A stretch of 64,000 bases of DNA from JAVBNA01 sp031551875. Lineage in GTDB: Bacteria; Bacillota; Clostridia; Oscillospirales; Acutalibacteraceae. The stretch is taken from NCBI GenBank assembly GCA_031551875.1, contig JAVBNA010000005.1, positions 1 to 64,000 on the forward strand. Direction: 5' to 3'. Every line of letters starts with the position of its first letter. Position 1 is the stretch's first letter. This document shows, one piece after another, positions 34,562 through 43,953 of this stretch. A program made the translations under genes and the position numbers. A model generated the notes under the pieces. It ran no database searches, was not told where the DNA came from, and saw nothing but the letters and a program-made list of their open reading frames with translations.

Positions 34562-35608
34562 TCAATGCTTTTTTAATAAATCTTCGGGCGGCTCAGAACT
34601 GCCTGAAATACCCTCCGCGCGAATGCCGTAATTTTGCGCAATCTCCGCGAGTTTTTGAAGCAGTCCGCTCCGCAGTTCGGGCGGGTGCAGCACCTCGATC
34701 ATGTCGCCGAACTGGATCAGCCATTCGATCAGTCCTTCGCTGAAATTGGCCCGGATTACAACGCTGTACCGCTCTTCCGGCATTTTTTTGACCGCGATGT
34801 CCTGTCCGAATTTGTCAAGCAAAATCTCGAACGCCCGTTTTTCACACAGCAGTTTTGCCGTGATCATGTGGCCACCGAACATGTTAAAATTGCGCTTTAC
34901 GTAGTCGGCGGTATTGAAGGTTCCGCGATAGGTGCTGACCTCCTCAAAGCTGCGCGCGTCGGCCCCGAGAATCTCCACCCGCTTCATCCGGTCCACCCGG
35001 TAGTGGGAAAGGTTTTCATATTTATGATAATTTCCCACCAGATAATACCGGTCATTTTCCCAGAGCAGCGCATAGGGGCTGAGTTCAAAGGGTTTGCCCT
35101 CCCCAAGCCTGGGGCGGTTTCCGATCAGGGTGGTGTGATGATAGGTGAAGAAAATACGCCGCTTCATGGCAATGGCCCGGTGAATCGTGTCAATGTTGTA
35201 CAGGATTTCCTCGTTGGTGCATTTGGCGCGTTTGTCGACGTACACCTGACGGGCAATGTTAAACGCCTGATGGCTGCTGGTCAGCTTCTGGAGCTTTGTG
35301 ATCAGCTCCTCTGATTTTTTTGGCGTGATGAACGATGCAGACAGCACCGCATCCATCAGGATACGCACCTCGGGCAGCTCAAAGGCGCGCCTGCCCAGAT
35401 AAAATCCCACATTGGACGCAGATCTGCTCACCATGATGTCATAGCCGGCGCTAATCAGCACCTTGATGTCGTCATACAGGGACTTGCGCTCCGCGCGGAT
35501 GCCCAGCTTCTGAAGCTCCTCTACAAGCTTCACGGCGGGCAGCGCATGCTCGTCGTCGGTTTGTTCTTCAAAGATGCGCAAAAGGTAGATCAGCTTGAGT
35601 TTCTGCAT
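34562..35608 (-). CDS. WYL-domain transcriptional regulator
   Basis: A 348-residue regulator: an N-terminal winged-helix part (residues 1-75; KLIYLLRIFEEQTDDEHAL, RKSLYDDIKVLISAGYDI) and a central WYL domain (about 145-230; PYALLWENDRYYLVG) thought to bind a ligand or nucleic acid. WYL proteins often regulate DNA repair, defence or metabolism; no defence genes are adjacent. It starts 32 bp downstream of the ComEA-like gene on the same strand. Confidence 0.87.
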   Translation of the reverse strand: MQKLKLIYLLRIFEEQTDDEHALPAVKLVEELQKLGIRAERKSLYDDIKVLISAGYDIMVSRSASNVGFYLGRRAFELPEVRILMDAVLSASFITPKKSEELITKLQKLTSSHQAFNIARQVYVDKRAKCTNEEILYNIDTIHRAIAMKRRIFFTYHHTTLIGNRPRLGEGKPFELSPYALLWENDRYYLVGNYHKYENLSHYRVDRMKRVEILGADARSFEEVSTYRGTFNTADYVKRNFNMFGGHMITAKLLCEKRAFEILLDKFGQDIAVKKMPEERYSVVIRANFSEGLIEWLIQFGDMIEVLHPPELRSGLLQKLAEIAQNYGIRAEGISGSSEPPEDLLKKH

Positions 35609-35640
35609 GAGTAATTCTCCTCATATAACTGTGTAGGTCG

Positions 35641-36090
35641 TTACGAAAGTGTAATGTATGGCAGGATGTTTTCATAGGTCGTCTCCCCGATCCCCTGCAC
35701 CTCCTTGAGCTGTGCAAGCGACGAAAAGCCGCCATGAGCTTCCCGGTATTCGATGATGCGCGCCGCAAGTGTGTCCCCCACGCCGGGCAGCAGCGCGGAA
35801 AGCTCGCTGGCAGACGCTTCATTGAGGTTGAGCTTTCCGGATGAGGCGGCCGATGACCGGGGTGTCCCTTCCACGCCGGGCACCTCGCCGGAAAGCATGG
35901 AGGAAGCCTCGCCGTTCTCTTGGGGCTGCGCTGTGCCCGGCACGGTATTTTCCGCCGCGATCACGAGACCGGGCGCGGAAAACCCGCGGACATACAATAG
36001 GTTATAGCCCACAATGAGCACCCCGATCGCCAGCGCAAACCAGAGCAACACCCGCTCCACACGGCCGATCGAATTCTTTTTCTCCCGCAT
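35641..36090 (-). CDS. ComEA-like helix-hairpin-helix DNA-binding protein
   Basis: A 149-residue protein with an N-terminal membrane anchor (about 14-34), a Ser/Pro/Gly linker, and a C-terminal double helix-hairpin-helix (about 85-146; KLNLNEASASELSALLPGVG, then LAQLKEVQGIGETTYENI). This matches the DNA receptor of competence systems, ComEA, but it lacks the SLBB domain and stands apart from comEB/comEC, which are not in the window. A role in DNA binding at the cell surface is inferred. Confidence 0.85.
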   Translation of the reverse strand: MREKKNSIGRVERVLLWFALAIGVLIVGYNLLYVRGFSAPGLVIAAENTVPGTAQPQENGEASSMLSGEVPGVEGTPRSSAASSGKLNLNEASASELSALLPGVGDTLAARIIEYREAHGGFSSLAQLKEVQGIGETTYENILPYITLS

Positions 36091-36137
36091 GACGCACGCC
36101 TCCTTCCATATTTGACCTATCCTATATGAATAGTTTG

Positions 36138-36166
36138 ATTATACCAAAAAACGGGACGTCTGTCAT
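36138..36166 (-). promoter_or_regulatory. Promoter of the comEA-like gene
   Basis: On the minus strand ATGACA, a 17-bp spacer and TATAAT. It is divergent from the yjbQ promoter 15 bp away. Confidence 0.65.
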
Positions 36167-36180
36167 AGGATTAACAATAA

Positions 36181-36208
36181 TTGACATATTATATAAATGT
36201 GATAGAAT
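36181..36208 (+). promoter_or_regulatory. Promoter of yjbQ
   Basis: TTGACA, a 16-bp spacer and TAGAAT, about 70 bp before the ATG. Confidence 0.7.
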
Positions 36209-36276
36209 ATATATATAGCTTTTTGTCCGTAGTATCCTATTTTTTAGGAAAAATAACAGGTAAAGGAGCGATCAGT

Positions 36277-36681
36277 ATGTCCCATCTCGAGGAATTGAGC
36301 ATCAAGACGCAAAACCAGGGCGTGTACAACATCACAAAGGAAATCACCGGCGCTATCAAGCGCAGCGGGGTGGAAGAAGGCATTGCGGTCGTCTTCTGCC
36401 CGCACACAACCGCCGCCATCACGCTCAATGAAAACACCGACCCCAAAAATGTCGGGCATGATCTGCTGCTGAGCCTGGAGCGCACCTTCCCCTCCCACAG
36501 CGATTTTACCCATTCGGAGGGAAACTCCCATGCTCACGTTCGTTCTTCGGCGGTGGGCTGTCAGGTCACGCTGATCATCGAGGACAACTGGCCCAAGCTG
36601 GGCATCTGGCAAAACGTTTACCTGCTTGAGTTTGACGGGCCGCGGCAGCGATCGTTCTATGTTAAAATTATGCAAGGGTAA
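36277..36681 (+). CDS. YjbQ family protein (secondary thiamine-phosphate synthase type)
   Basis: A 134-residue UPF0047 (YjbQ) protein, a small beta-barrel trimer. Conserved motifs: VVFCPHTTAAITLNEN near residue 40, DFTHSEGNSHAHVRSSAVG near 76 (His-rich putative metal/active site), and GIWQNVYLLEFDGPRQR near the end. Some homologues rescue thiamine-phosphate synthase mutants; the real role is uncertain. ATG 36277 follows AAAGGAG; the longer frame upstream lacks a site. Confidence 0.9.
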   Translation: MSHLEELSIKTQNQGVYNITKEITGAIKRSGVEEGIAVVFCPHTTAAITLNENTDPKNVGHDLLLSLERTFPSHSDFTHSEGNSHAHVRSSAVGCQVTLIIEDNWPKLGIWQNVYLLEFDGPRQRSFYVKIMQG

Positions 36682-36699
36682 TATGTTTTTTCAAAAAAG

Positions 36700-36750
36700 A
36701 AAGCCGTCCCCCTTTTTCGCAGAAATTTGCAGGGGGGACGGCCTTTTTTC
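36700..36750 (+). terminator. Terminator after yjbQ
   Basis: GCCGTCCCCC and GGGGGGACGGC form a strong stem around a partly paired loop, followed by TTTTTT. Confidence 0.85.
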
Positions 36751-36827
36751 GGCAAAACCAGGCACCAAATTCATGAAACACTCATAAATTGGAGAGAATA
36801 GAACCGCCAAAGAAAGGTTGATTATCT

Positions 36828-37916
36828 GTGAAATATGAGAACAGGGATCTCTCCTTTTTCCTGGGCGCCAACGCCCCTTCCGGTTTCGTATCCCGGTTTG
36901 ATGAGCTGTACGATCCCGAAAACGGGTGGCGCTGCTATATCATTAAAGGTGGCCCCGGCACCGGGAAATCGGGGCTCATGAAGCGCCTGATCGAGTATAC
37001 CCCTGAGCTGATGCATGAGTACATTTACTGCTCCTCCGATCCCGATTCGCTGGACGGCGTGATCTTTCCTGAGAAAAAGGTGTGCATCGCCGACGGTACA
37101 GCGCCCCACGTCATGGAGCCCAAATACCCCGGTGCGGTGGAAACCATTATCAATTTGGGCGACTATTGGGATCAGGAGGGCATTGCCGCACACACGCAGG
37201 ACATCATCAAATACACAAAGGCCATCTCGGTCCTCCACCAGCGCTCTGCGCGCCTACGCGACGCCGCCGGCACCCACATCGCAGACAACTCCCGGCACTG
37301 CTACGACTGTGTCAACGTGGAAAAGCTCCAGCACTACACCCGCAACATTGCCGCCAGAGAATTTGCCAGGGCGTCCGGTCACGGCACCGACCGAATCCGC
37401 TATCTGACCGGCATCACACCCAAAAAGATCGTGGGCTTCTGGGAAAACATTGAAAACCGCTATGAGAAAATTTATGTGATTGAGGATGAGTTTGGGGTTG
37501 TCAGCAAGCGCTTTATGGCCGAAATTCGCGCCGCCTGCCACGCGCGCAGGCTGGACATCATCACCTGCCTGTGTCCTATGAGCGTGGAGGATAAGGTCGA
37601 TCACCTCCTGATCCCCGACCTTTCCCTCTGCTTTGTTACGCGCAATTCCTGGCACAACGTCCCCTTTAAGGGCACCAAAACCATTCACGCCCGCCGCTTT
37701 ACCGACGAGGAGGTGCTCCGGCAGAACCGGCAGCGTTTCGGCTTTAACCGCAAGGCGTCGCGCGAGCTGATGAAGGAGGCTATTTCACTTCTTGAGGAGG
37801 CAAAGGCCGCCCACGACATTCTGGAAGGCTTTTACACGCCTTATATGGATTTTGCCGCAGTCGGACGTCTTGTGGAAAGCCTCTCTCAGGAAATCCTGGC
37901 ACGCCCAAGCACCTGA
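36828..37916 (+). CDS. P-loop ATPase of unknown function
   Basis: A 362-residue protein with one clear Walker A (GGPGTGKSGLMKRLIE) near residue 45. A second, degenerate nucleotide-site-like region follows (RIRYLTGITPKKIVGF) near 190, then a helical C-terminus. It resembles a family of two-P-loop ATPases found in Clostridia and Bacillus, of unknown role. The start is GTG 36828 behind AAAGG; it has no operon partners and sits between two terminators. Confidence 0.75.
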   Translation: MKYENRDLSFFLGANAPSGFVSRFDELYDPENGWRCYIIKGGPGTGKSGLMKRLIEYTPELMHEYIYCSSDPDSLDGVIFPEKKVCIADGTAPHVMEPKYPGAVETIINLGDYWDQEGIAAHTQDIIKYTKAISVLHQRSARLRDAAGTHIADNSRHCYDCVNVEKLQHYTRNIAAREFARASGHGTDRIRYLTGITPKKIVGFWENIENRYEKIYVIEDEFGVVSKRFMAEIRAACHARRLDIITCLCPMSVEDKVDHLLIPDLSLCFVTRNSWHNVPFKGTKTIHARRFTDEEVLRQNRQRFGFNRKASRELMKEAISLLEEAKAAHDILEGFYTPYMDFAAVGRLVESLSQEILARPST

Positions 37917-37952
37917 TTTATACACGAAAAGCCTGTAACTACAGGTTCCAAA

Positions 37953-37992
37953 TATGGGGAGACAGTTTTTTGACTGGCTCTCCATTTTTCTT
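37953..37992 (+). terminator. Terminator after the P-loop ATPase gene
   Basis: An imperfect stem (tggggagacagt with actggctctcca) is followed by TTTTTCTTTTG. Confidence 0.6.
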
Positions 37993-38102
37993 TTGCATTT
38001 TTTCTTAAAACCATGTATACTGTCCATGATTGCTTTATGCGAAATAAAGTTTTATAATGAAAGGCAGGTTGTCATCAATTGATAGAGAAGGTGAAGGCAA
38101 TT

Positions 38103-39323
38103 ATGAGACTGTCGGGTAAACACAGGGCAGGGATCTTTTTTGTTTTTCTGGCATTTTGCGTGGTGCTGCTTTCGCTGATTACGGGCATGGCCATCAAAAA
38201 CTACAATGACTCTCAGAATATACTCAAGGAAAGCATCAGTTCACGCATGATTTCCATGGCGATGACCGCCAGGGAGATCATTGACCCTCAGAATTTCCTC
38301 GAATACAACAGCCTGAGCGACATGGAGAAGGATTCCGGCTATGGTGAAACGCTGGAAAAACTGCGCACGACCGCAAACCACATTGGCGCAAAATATCTGT
38401 ACGCCCTGAAGGAAATTGACGGTAAATACTACTTTCTTTATGATACTGATCTGAAAGAGGACACCCGGTTTACTGAATACAATCCGGGAGAAGTATATCT
38501 TAAAGCCTTCCAAGGTGAAAATTCCGCCTCACCATACAACGCCAACGATGAATTCGGCAGCTTCAGCTCCGGCGCAGTGCCGGTCATTGTGGACAACAAA
38601 GTCGTGGGCATTGTGGGCGCGGACGTTGACGACCAGCTTGTGGAGCAGCACCGCGACGCACAATTCCGCAACATGGCCTTCCTGATCGCCCTCATTTTCC
38701 TCACCCTGCTTTTCATGGCCGTCCTGCTGGCTATTCTCCTGAAAAAAATTAAGGATGCGCAGGACAAGCTTTACCGTCAGGCTCATTATGACAAACTCAC
38801 CGACCTGCCCAACCGTCAGTATCTGCTCGAGCACCTCGGCAAGGCGACTGCCGACAAGAAGAAAATGCCCTTTTCCCTCTTTTTCATTGACCTCGACAAC
38901 TTTAAAAAGGTCAATGACACCGCCGGTCATGACGCGGGCGACGCCCTCCTGCAAAACATCGGCAACTTTCTCTCCTCCGCCCACGTCAACACAAAGGTAT
39001 TCCGTCCCTCAGCCGGCGCACTCAATGTGGCGGCGCGCATCGGCGGCGACGAGTTCATTCTGGTCGCGCCGGGGCTGACGGCCGAGGAGTCTGAAAGCTT
39101 TGCGAAAGAGCTGATCGAGGGCCTGCAAACCAAGGTGTCGGACAAAAACATCAAGAAGTTCCATGTTGGCTTGAGCATCGGCATTGTCATGTTCCCCGAA
39201 CATTCTGAAAATTTCCATGTCCTGATCAAGTATGCCGACATCGCGATGTACCACGCCAAGCGCGCAGGCAAGAACGCCTTCCTGTCGTACAACGACGAAA
39301 TGAAGGAAAAGGACGAGAAATAA
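38103..39323 (+). CDS. Membrane-bound diguanylate cyclase (GGDEF)
   Basis: A 406-residue protein: N-terminal membrane segment (about 9-35), an extracellular sensor region (about 40-190; YLYALKEIDGKYYFLYDTD), a second membrane segment (about 197-218) and a C-terminal GGDEF domain (about 235-400). The signature GGDEF is intact near residue 314, so c-di-GMP synthesis is expected. The RxxD inhibitory site usually a few residues before GGDEF is absent (NVAARIGGDEF). ATG 38103 has AAGG five bases upstream; TTG 38079 is the alternative start. Confidence 0.87.
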   Translation: MRLSGKHRAGIFFVFLAFCVVLLSLITGMAIKNYNDSQNILKESISSRMISMAMTAREIIDPQNFLEYNSLSDMEKDSGYGETLEKLRTTANHIGAKYLYALKEIDGKYYFLYDTDLKEDTRFTEYNPGEVYLKAFQGENSASPYNANDEFGSFSSGAVPVIVDNKVVGIVGADVDDQLVEQHRDAQFRNMAFLIALIFLTLLFMAVLLAILLKKIKDAQDKLYRQAHYDKLTDLPNRQYLLEHLGKATADKKKMPFSLFFIDLDNFKKVNDTAGHDAGDALLQNIGNFLSSAHVNTKVFRPSAGALNVAARIGGDEFILVAPGLTAEESESFAKELIEGLQTKVSDKNIKKFHVGLSIGIVMFPEHSENFHVLIKYADIAMYHAKRAGKNAFLSYNDEMKEKDEK

Positions 39324-39398
39324 GGAAACTCCCCCTATGCGGTTTCCGTCCCCTCCCGAACACCCCCGAAGCTGCCCCGCAGGCAGGCTGACCATCCT

Positions 39399-39432
39399 CC
39401 GGCTGATCTCTATGAAGGTCAGCCGGTTTTGT
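39399..39432 (+). terminator. Terminator after the diguanylate cyclase gene
   Basis: An 8-bp perfect stem (ccggctga / tcagccgg) with a 12-base loop, followed by TTTTGTTT. The remaining 140 bp before the next gene show no further gene. Confidence 0.75.
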
Positions 39433-39580
39433 TTATCCGTATATTTCGGGGACAACCCGAATATCAATAACCGTACGGTTTTTTCTCTTTCTTCGCCCAA
39501 ACCCCGGACAAACTGCAATTTGTGGTTTTCTTTTGTGCCGGTTTGCGTTATACTGTATATAATCATATTCGGAGGGCGCT

Positions 39581-40837
39581 ATGAAGCCGATTGTTCGCTT
39601 TATGTCTTTGCTTGCCGCTGTTTTTCTGGTGGTGCTGGTAGGTGTAACGCTGTTCACCTCCATTTTTCCCGCGAAAGCCGACGGGGACAATGTCTCCTCT
39701 TCTTCGCCGTCCACACGCGCTGCCCGCGCGCCCGATCAGGAACTGAGGGCGGTGTGGGTGTCCTTCTATTCGCTCACCGTGAAGCCTGCGAACCGCTCTG
39801 AGCAGGGCTTTCGTAATCAGTTTCAGGCTGTCGTCGACCGGGCGAAGGGCTATGGCTTTAACACGCTGGTCGTACATGTCCGCTCCCATGCGGATGCCAT
39901 GTACCCCTCAAAGCTGTATCCCTGGTCACACCTGCTGACCGGCGCGCAGGGCGTCGACCCGGACTATGACCCCCTTGCCTGCATGATCGAGATCACCCAC
40001 AAGGCGGGGCTTTCCTTTCACGCGTGGCTCAACCCCCTGCGCATCCAGCACGGCACGACGCCCCAGACGCTGAGTACAGGCAGCCTGCCCGCGCGTTTCT
40101 CCGGCGACAGCAACACGGACAACGACCGCTGGGCGGTGCAGATCGCCGACGGCACTTATTTAAACCCTGCCTATCCCGGCGCGCGCGCCTATATCATTGA
40201 CGGCGTGAAGGAAATCGTGCAAAATTACGATGTGGACGGCGTCCACTTTGACGACTATTTTTACCCGGTCGGGCCGGAGGGCGAAAACACGTTTGACAAG
40301 CCCGAATACGACAAGTACTGCGAAACAGCCTCGCCGGCGCTTTCGCTGCTTGACTGGCGCACCGAAAACATCAATGCGCTGGTCAGCGGCGTCTATTCCG
40401 CCGTCAAGGCGGAAAAAGCAGATGTTGTGTTCGGCATCTCCCCTGCCGCGAACTTTGAAAATGACCGCCTGATGGCCGCGGACGTGAAAACCTGGGGCAG
40501 CAAAAAGGGATATGTCGATTACCTGTGTCCCCAGATTTATTTCTCCTTTACGCACAACACCCACCCCTACGAGCAAACCGCGCAGGAATGGGCGCAGGTG
40601 GTCAAAAGTCCCGAGGTCGCCCTCTATGTCGGCCTGGGCTTATATAAAGCGGGCACACAGGTTGAGAAGGAGCCCGAATGGGCACAAGCGCACGACATCA
40701 TTGCCCGCCAGATTGCCTATGGGCGGGACACCCTGCACTGGGACGGGTTCATGGTCTTTTCCTACGCCGATCTGACCAATCCAGAGGCCGCTTTGGAATG
40801 CAAAGCAATGAAACAAGTAATAAAAAAGAAGTCTTAA
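39581..40837 (+). CDS. Secreted GH10-like (GHL10/DUF187) glycoside hydrolase
   Basis: A 418-residue exported protein (signal peptide 1-32) of the family of glycosyl hydrolases related to GH10 (YngK type): RAVWVSFYSLTVKP near residue 50, VHVRSHADAMYPSKLYPWS near 105, and the barrel motif DGVHFDDYFYPVGPEGENTF near 220. Carboxylates D and E in DGVHFDDYF fit the active site. Some relatives cleave peptidoglycan sugar chains. It lies 13 bp before the amidase gene, which suggests cell-wall remodelling. Confidence 0.88.
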   Translation: MKPIVRFMSLLAAVFLVVLVGVTLFTSIFPAKADGDNVSSSSPSTRAARAPDQELRAVWVSFYSLTVKPANRSEQGFRNQFQAVVDRAKGYGFNTLVVHVRSHADAMYPSKLYPWSHLLTGAQGVDPDYDPLACMIEITHKAGLSFHAWLNPLRIQHGTTPQTLSTGSLPARFSGDSNTDNDRWAVQIADGTYLNPAYPGARAYIIDGVKEIVQNYDVDGVHFDDYFYPVGPEGENTFDKPEYDKYCETASPALSLLDWRTENINALVSGVYSAVKAEKADVVFGISPAANFENDRLMAADVKTWGSKKGYVDYLCPQIYFSFTHNTHPYEQTAQEWAQVVKSPEVALYVGLGLYKAGTQVEKEPEWAQAHDIIARQIAYGRDTLHWDGFMVFSYADLTNPEAALECKAMKQVIKKKS

Positions 40838-40850
40838 AAGGAGACACTAT

Positions 40851-42620
40851 ATGCTCACACGGATCCCTAAAAAAATTCTGATCTCCTTCCTTTTGGCCGC
40901 CGCGCTGTTTGCCGGATTCTTTGCGCTGACGCTGTCTCCAGTGCGCATCTCCTATGAGCCGCCGCAGGAGACCAGCCGGGAGGATTTTTTTACCGACACC
41001 GCGCTGCGCGACTACCTGCTGGGCAAAAACGACTATTTCTTCCCCGTGCGTACGCAGAGCAGCGCGATCCAGTCGTACAGCCCAAACACCGACAGATTTG
41101 TCCATCCGGGCGATCGTGTCGCGCTGGAAATCTCCGTGCGCACCGGTTCTGTCCCGCGCGCCTTCTTTCAAAAGCTGGAAATCCCCCTTTCGGAAGGCAA
41201 GGAAAACGGTCAGTTCACCACCTACCGCGGCAAGCTGACCGTGCCCAAAGAGGTGCAGCACGGTCTCTACGGCGCGGTGGAATTCACCGTAGAAACCGAC
41301 GACAGCGGCGAGGTTGTCACCGCCTGTGTGCTGCGCGACGCCTCCTCGTCCGGTAAAGATCTGCCCGCTCCTGCCAAAAACGCCGACGGCACCTTTAAGA
41401 TGGTGGAGATCCTCGCGCTGGCAGAGACCTATGAATATGACGCCGAGGACAACAAAAACACCGGGCTCAACCACTATCCCGCCGGAACCGTGGACTACGT
41501 ATACGGGCAAAATGACTACATCGACAAAAAAGGCAACTCGTACACCTTTCTCTGGCTGCGCAGCGGACGGCGCATCTGTATCGCCGCTCACACCGACACG
41601 AACGATTACGCTGTGCCTGTGCGATCCTATAGCGCGAAGAAACCGGCCGACAACGTCCTGCGCTACAGTCAAAGCAGGATCAACAAAGCCAAAACCGAAA
41701 TCACGCTGGACAGTGCCTGGAAGGTGCCGGTCTCGGTCACGCTGCACCCGCAGCTGTACACGTCGGGCTATCAGGGCCGTCCCTACAATGTGACGCGCTT
41801 CACGGCGACTTATGTGGACATCCGATTCTACTACACCGCCCCGCCGAATGAAGCGGTCAACGTCGAGGACAGCCCGCTGTTTGAAAGCGCGGACTGGGTG
41901 CGCGGTCTGCAGGGAGAAACCATCCTGCGGCTGCACCTCAAGCCGGGAGCTACGTTGTCCGGCTACTCCTTTACCTACAATGAGGACGGACAGGCTGTCT
42001 TTTCCTTCCGTCATAAGCCCGCCGCCGTCCCGGCGGAGGGCGCCTTTGGCTACTCCCTCAAGGGGATCAAAATTTCTCTCGACGCCGGACACGGCGGAAA
42101 GTCGCCCGGCGCGACCAATACAATTGACGGCATTGAGGTCACCGAAAAGGCACAGACACGTAAAATCTGCGATTACCTGATTGAGTATCTTGAAGCGATG
42201 GGCGCTTCGGTACAGAACGTCCGGGAAAACGACGACCTGATGGATCAGATCGAACGCTCGAAAAAAGCACGGACGTTTGACCCCGATCTCTTTGTCAGCA
42301 TTCATCTCAACGCCAGCGATTCGAAAACCAGCGGTGCGGAGGGCTATTACTATTACCCGTTCAGCCAGCCGCTCGCACAGACACTCTATGAATCGCTCGA
42401 GACGCACTATCCGGAGGCGCTGGGCTATAAGCCGGCCGCACGCGACATGCGGGTGCGCTATTATCCCTTTGCGGTCACGCGGGTGACCGCATATCCTTCG
42501 GTGCTGATGGAGCTGGGCTATTTTGACAATGCCGCTGAGGTGGTCAAGCTGTGCGATCCCCAGTGTCAGAAGGCGCTTGCCAAGGCGCTTGCGGACGGGA
42601 TCGTAAACTACTTTAAGTAA
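40851..42620 (+). CDS. N-acetylmuramoyl-L-alanine amidase with large N-terminal domain
   Basis: A 589-residue protein: N-terminal membrane anchor or signal (about 8-28), a beta-rich region of about 370 residues I do not recognise, then an Amidase_3 domain (about 405-587). Zinc ligands appear in LDAGHGGKSPG (first His near 412), TEKAQ (Glu) and SIHLNAS (second His), and the catalytic Glu in LMELGYFDN. It cuts the bond between muramic acid and the stem peptide. Second gene after the GH10-like gene, with AAAAGGAG before the ATG. Confidence 0.9.
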   Translation: MLTRIPKKILISFLLAAALFAGFFALTLSPVRISYEPPQETSREDFFTDTALRDYLLGKNDYFFPVRTQSSAIQSYSPNTDRFVHPGDRVALEISVRTGSVPRAFFQKLEIPLSEGKENGQFTTYRGKLTVPKEVQHGLYGAVEFTVETDDSGEVVTACVLRDASSSGKDLPAPAKNADGTFKMVEILALAETYEYDAEDNKNTGLNHYPAGTVDYVYGQNDYIDKKGNSYTFLWLRSGRRICIAAHTDTNDYAVPVRSYSAKKPADNVLRYSQSRINKAKTEITLDSAWKVPVSVTLHPQLYTSGYQGRPYNVTRFTATYVDIRFYYTAPPNEAVNVEDSPLFESADWVRGLQGETILRLHLKPGATLSGYSFTYNEDGQAVFSFRHKPAAVPAEGAFGYSLKGIKISLDAGHGGKSPGATNTIDGIEVTEKAQTRKICDYLIEYLEAMGASVQNVRENDDLMDQIERSKKARTFDPDLFVSIHLNASDSKTSGAEGYYYYPFSQPLAQTLYESLETHYPEALGYKPAARDMRVRYYPFAVTRVTAYPSVLMELGYFDNAAEVVKLCDPQCQKALAKALADGIVNYFK

Positions 42621-42621
42621 A

Positions 42622-42662
42622 AAAACTGGCTTGCCCGTAAATGCACCGGGCAAGCCAATTTT
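42622..42662. terminator. Bidirectional terminator between amidase and transglutaminase-like genes
   Basis: TGGCTTGCCCG and CGGGCAAGCCA form an 11-bp stem, with A-run to the left and T-run to the right. Confidence 0.8.
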
Positions 42663-42663
42663 C

Positions 42664-43953
42664 TTATTTTTTCTTATTTTTCTGAATGGCATAGTAGATC
42701 AAATACCCGCCCGCCGCCGCGAGCAGCGTGAGCCACAGCGCAAGCCGGACGCCGGTGGGTGCCTGCGGCTCCGGCTCCTGACGGAGGATCTGTCCGGGCT
42801 TCGTGCGCACCTCAATGCGCAGCGTGTCAAACACCCGCGCCCCGTCGGTCACCTCCATCACGGTCGTGCCGGTATTGCGAGCGGTGATGCGTACGGTTTC
42901 CTCGGACACTGTATACCCGGCGACCTCCTCGTTCTCGATCATTAGCTTGGCACGGAAGCTGGCCTCCTTTGGGTTCATGACCAGAGTGACCGTGCCCTCC
43001 TCCTCCGGAGACAGTGTAAGGGTGCTCTGGCTGAACGCGCCGCCCGACAGCATATATTTCGTGCTGTTTGCTTCGGGGCGGGGCGTTGTTTCAGCCAAGT
43101 GGGTTTTGACAAACTCGGCGTCGGGCAGGAGGAAGTACAGGTAGTTCTGCCCGATGTCGTCCCACGTCACGTCCACGTTGTAGTATTCCCCGTGCAGGCG
43201 CACCATGTTCCAGGCGTGCGATTCAAAATCGCTTGTGCCGTCCCCCGCCCGGCCTACAATATATTCGCATTCCAGCCCGGACAGGTCGCACAGGATTTTA
43301 AAGCCGCGGGCGTAGGCGTCGCACAGTCCCCGTCCGGCGATGATCGCGCGGAATACGTCCGATTCCTCGTCGGAGTAGGTCAGCATGTCGCACAGGACGC
43401 GGTGGATCTTGCGAACCTTTTGAAATTCATCCAGCTCGAGCAGCTTTTCTTCTTTGACAATGCGGCTGAAGCGTTCGAGCCCCAGCTCGACGTCAGCGGA
43501 GGCGTAGTAGTCCACCGACCTGCTTTCCGGAAGCAGGGACGGGAAAAAGTCACTGCCCGCGACATACACCTCTACGCTGGAAACACCCGGGCAGGTTCTG
43601 TTTTTCCTGAGCGGGTACACGCGAAAGAGGTGCCGGCCTGAGCCAAGGACGGTGGGTTCAAAGTAGGTCTTTTCCTGTTCGACAATCTTAGAGTTTGGGT
43701 ACGCCTTCCCCCCCACCTCAAAGGAATAGAGAATGTAGTAGCTGTCCGCTTCCGCCTGCCCGTCCCACGAAAGACGCAGGCGGCGTTCCCCCTTGTCATT
43801 GTAGCGCGCGGCAAAGCGCAGGTTTTCCACCGGGCGAAGTGCGGAGTCCGGGTTTATGTCGGGAATCAGCTCCTCGGTGGTTTCCCCTTCGGCAGACACG
43901 TGCACACTCAGCAGGAAAAGCAGCGTACACAGCATACACAGGGTTTTCTTCAT
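42664..43953 (-). CDS. Transglutaminase-like exported membrane protein
   Basis: A 429-residue protein: signal peptide (1-21), a fibronectin-III-like domain (about 38-130; NLRFAARYNDKGERRLRLSW), a transglutaminase-like domain (about 170-280) with Cys211 in GRGLCDAYARGF, His246 in FESHAWNMVRLHG and Asp261 in VDVTWDD, a further Ig-like part, and a C-terminal membrane helix (about 403-423). The Cys-His-Asp triad fits proteolytic or crosslinking action on envelope proteins. The mRNA leader forms an unusual stem that hides the ribosome binding site. Confidence 0.88.
   Translation of the reverse strand: MKKTLCMLCTLLFLLSVHVSAEGETTEELIPDINPDSALRPVENLRFAARYNDKGERRLRLSWDGQAEADSYYILYSFEVGGKAYPNSKIVEQEKTYFEPTVLGSGRHLFRVYPLRKNRTCPGVSSVEVYVAGSDFFPSLLPESRSVDYYASADVELGLERFSRIVKEEKLLELDEFQKVRKIHRVLCDMLTYSDEESDVFRAIIAGRGLCDAYARGFKILCDLSGLECEYIVGRAGDGTSDFESHAWNMVRLHGEYYNVDVTWDDIGQNYLYFLLPDAEFVKTHLAETTPRPEANSTKYMLSGGAFSQSTLTLSPEEEGTVTLVMNPKEASFRAKLMIENEEVAGYTVSEETVRITARNTGTTVMEVTDGARVFDTLRIEVRTKPGQILRQEPEPQAPTGVRLALWLTLLAAAGGYLIYYAIQKNKKK

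Noticed and set aside
40749..42692. 647-residue open frame on the minus strand
   Set aside because: Exactly antisense to the GH10-like and amidase genes, with no ribosome binding site and a shadow-like composition; GC-rich codons often leave the complementary frame open.
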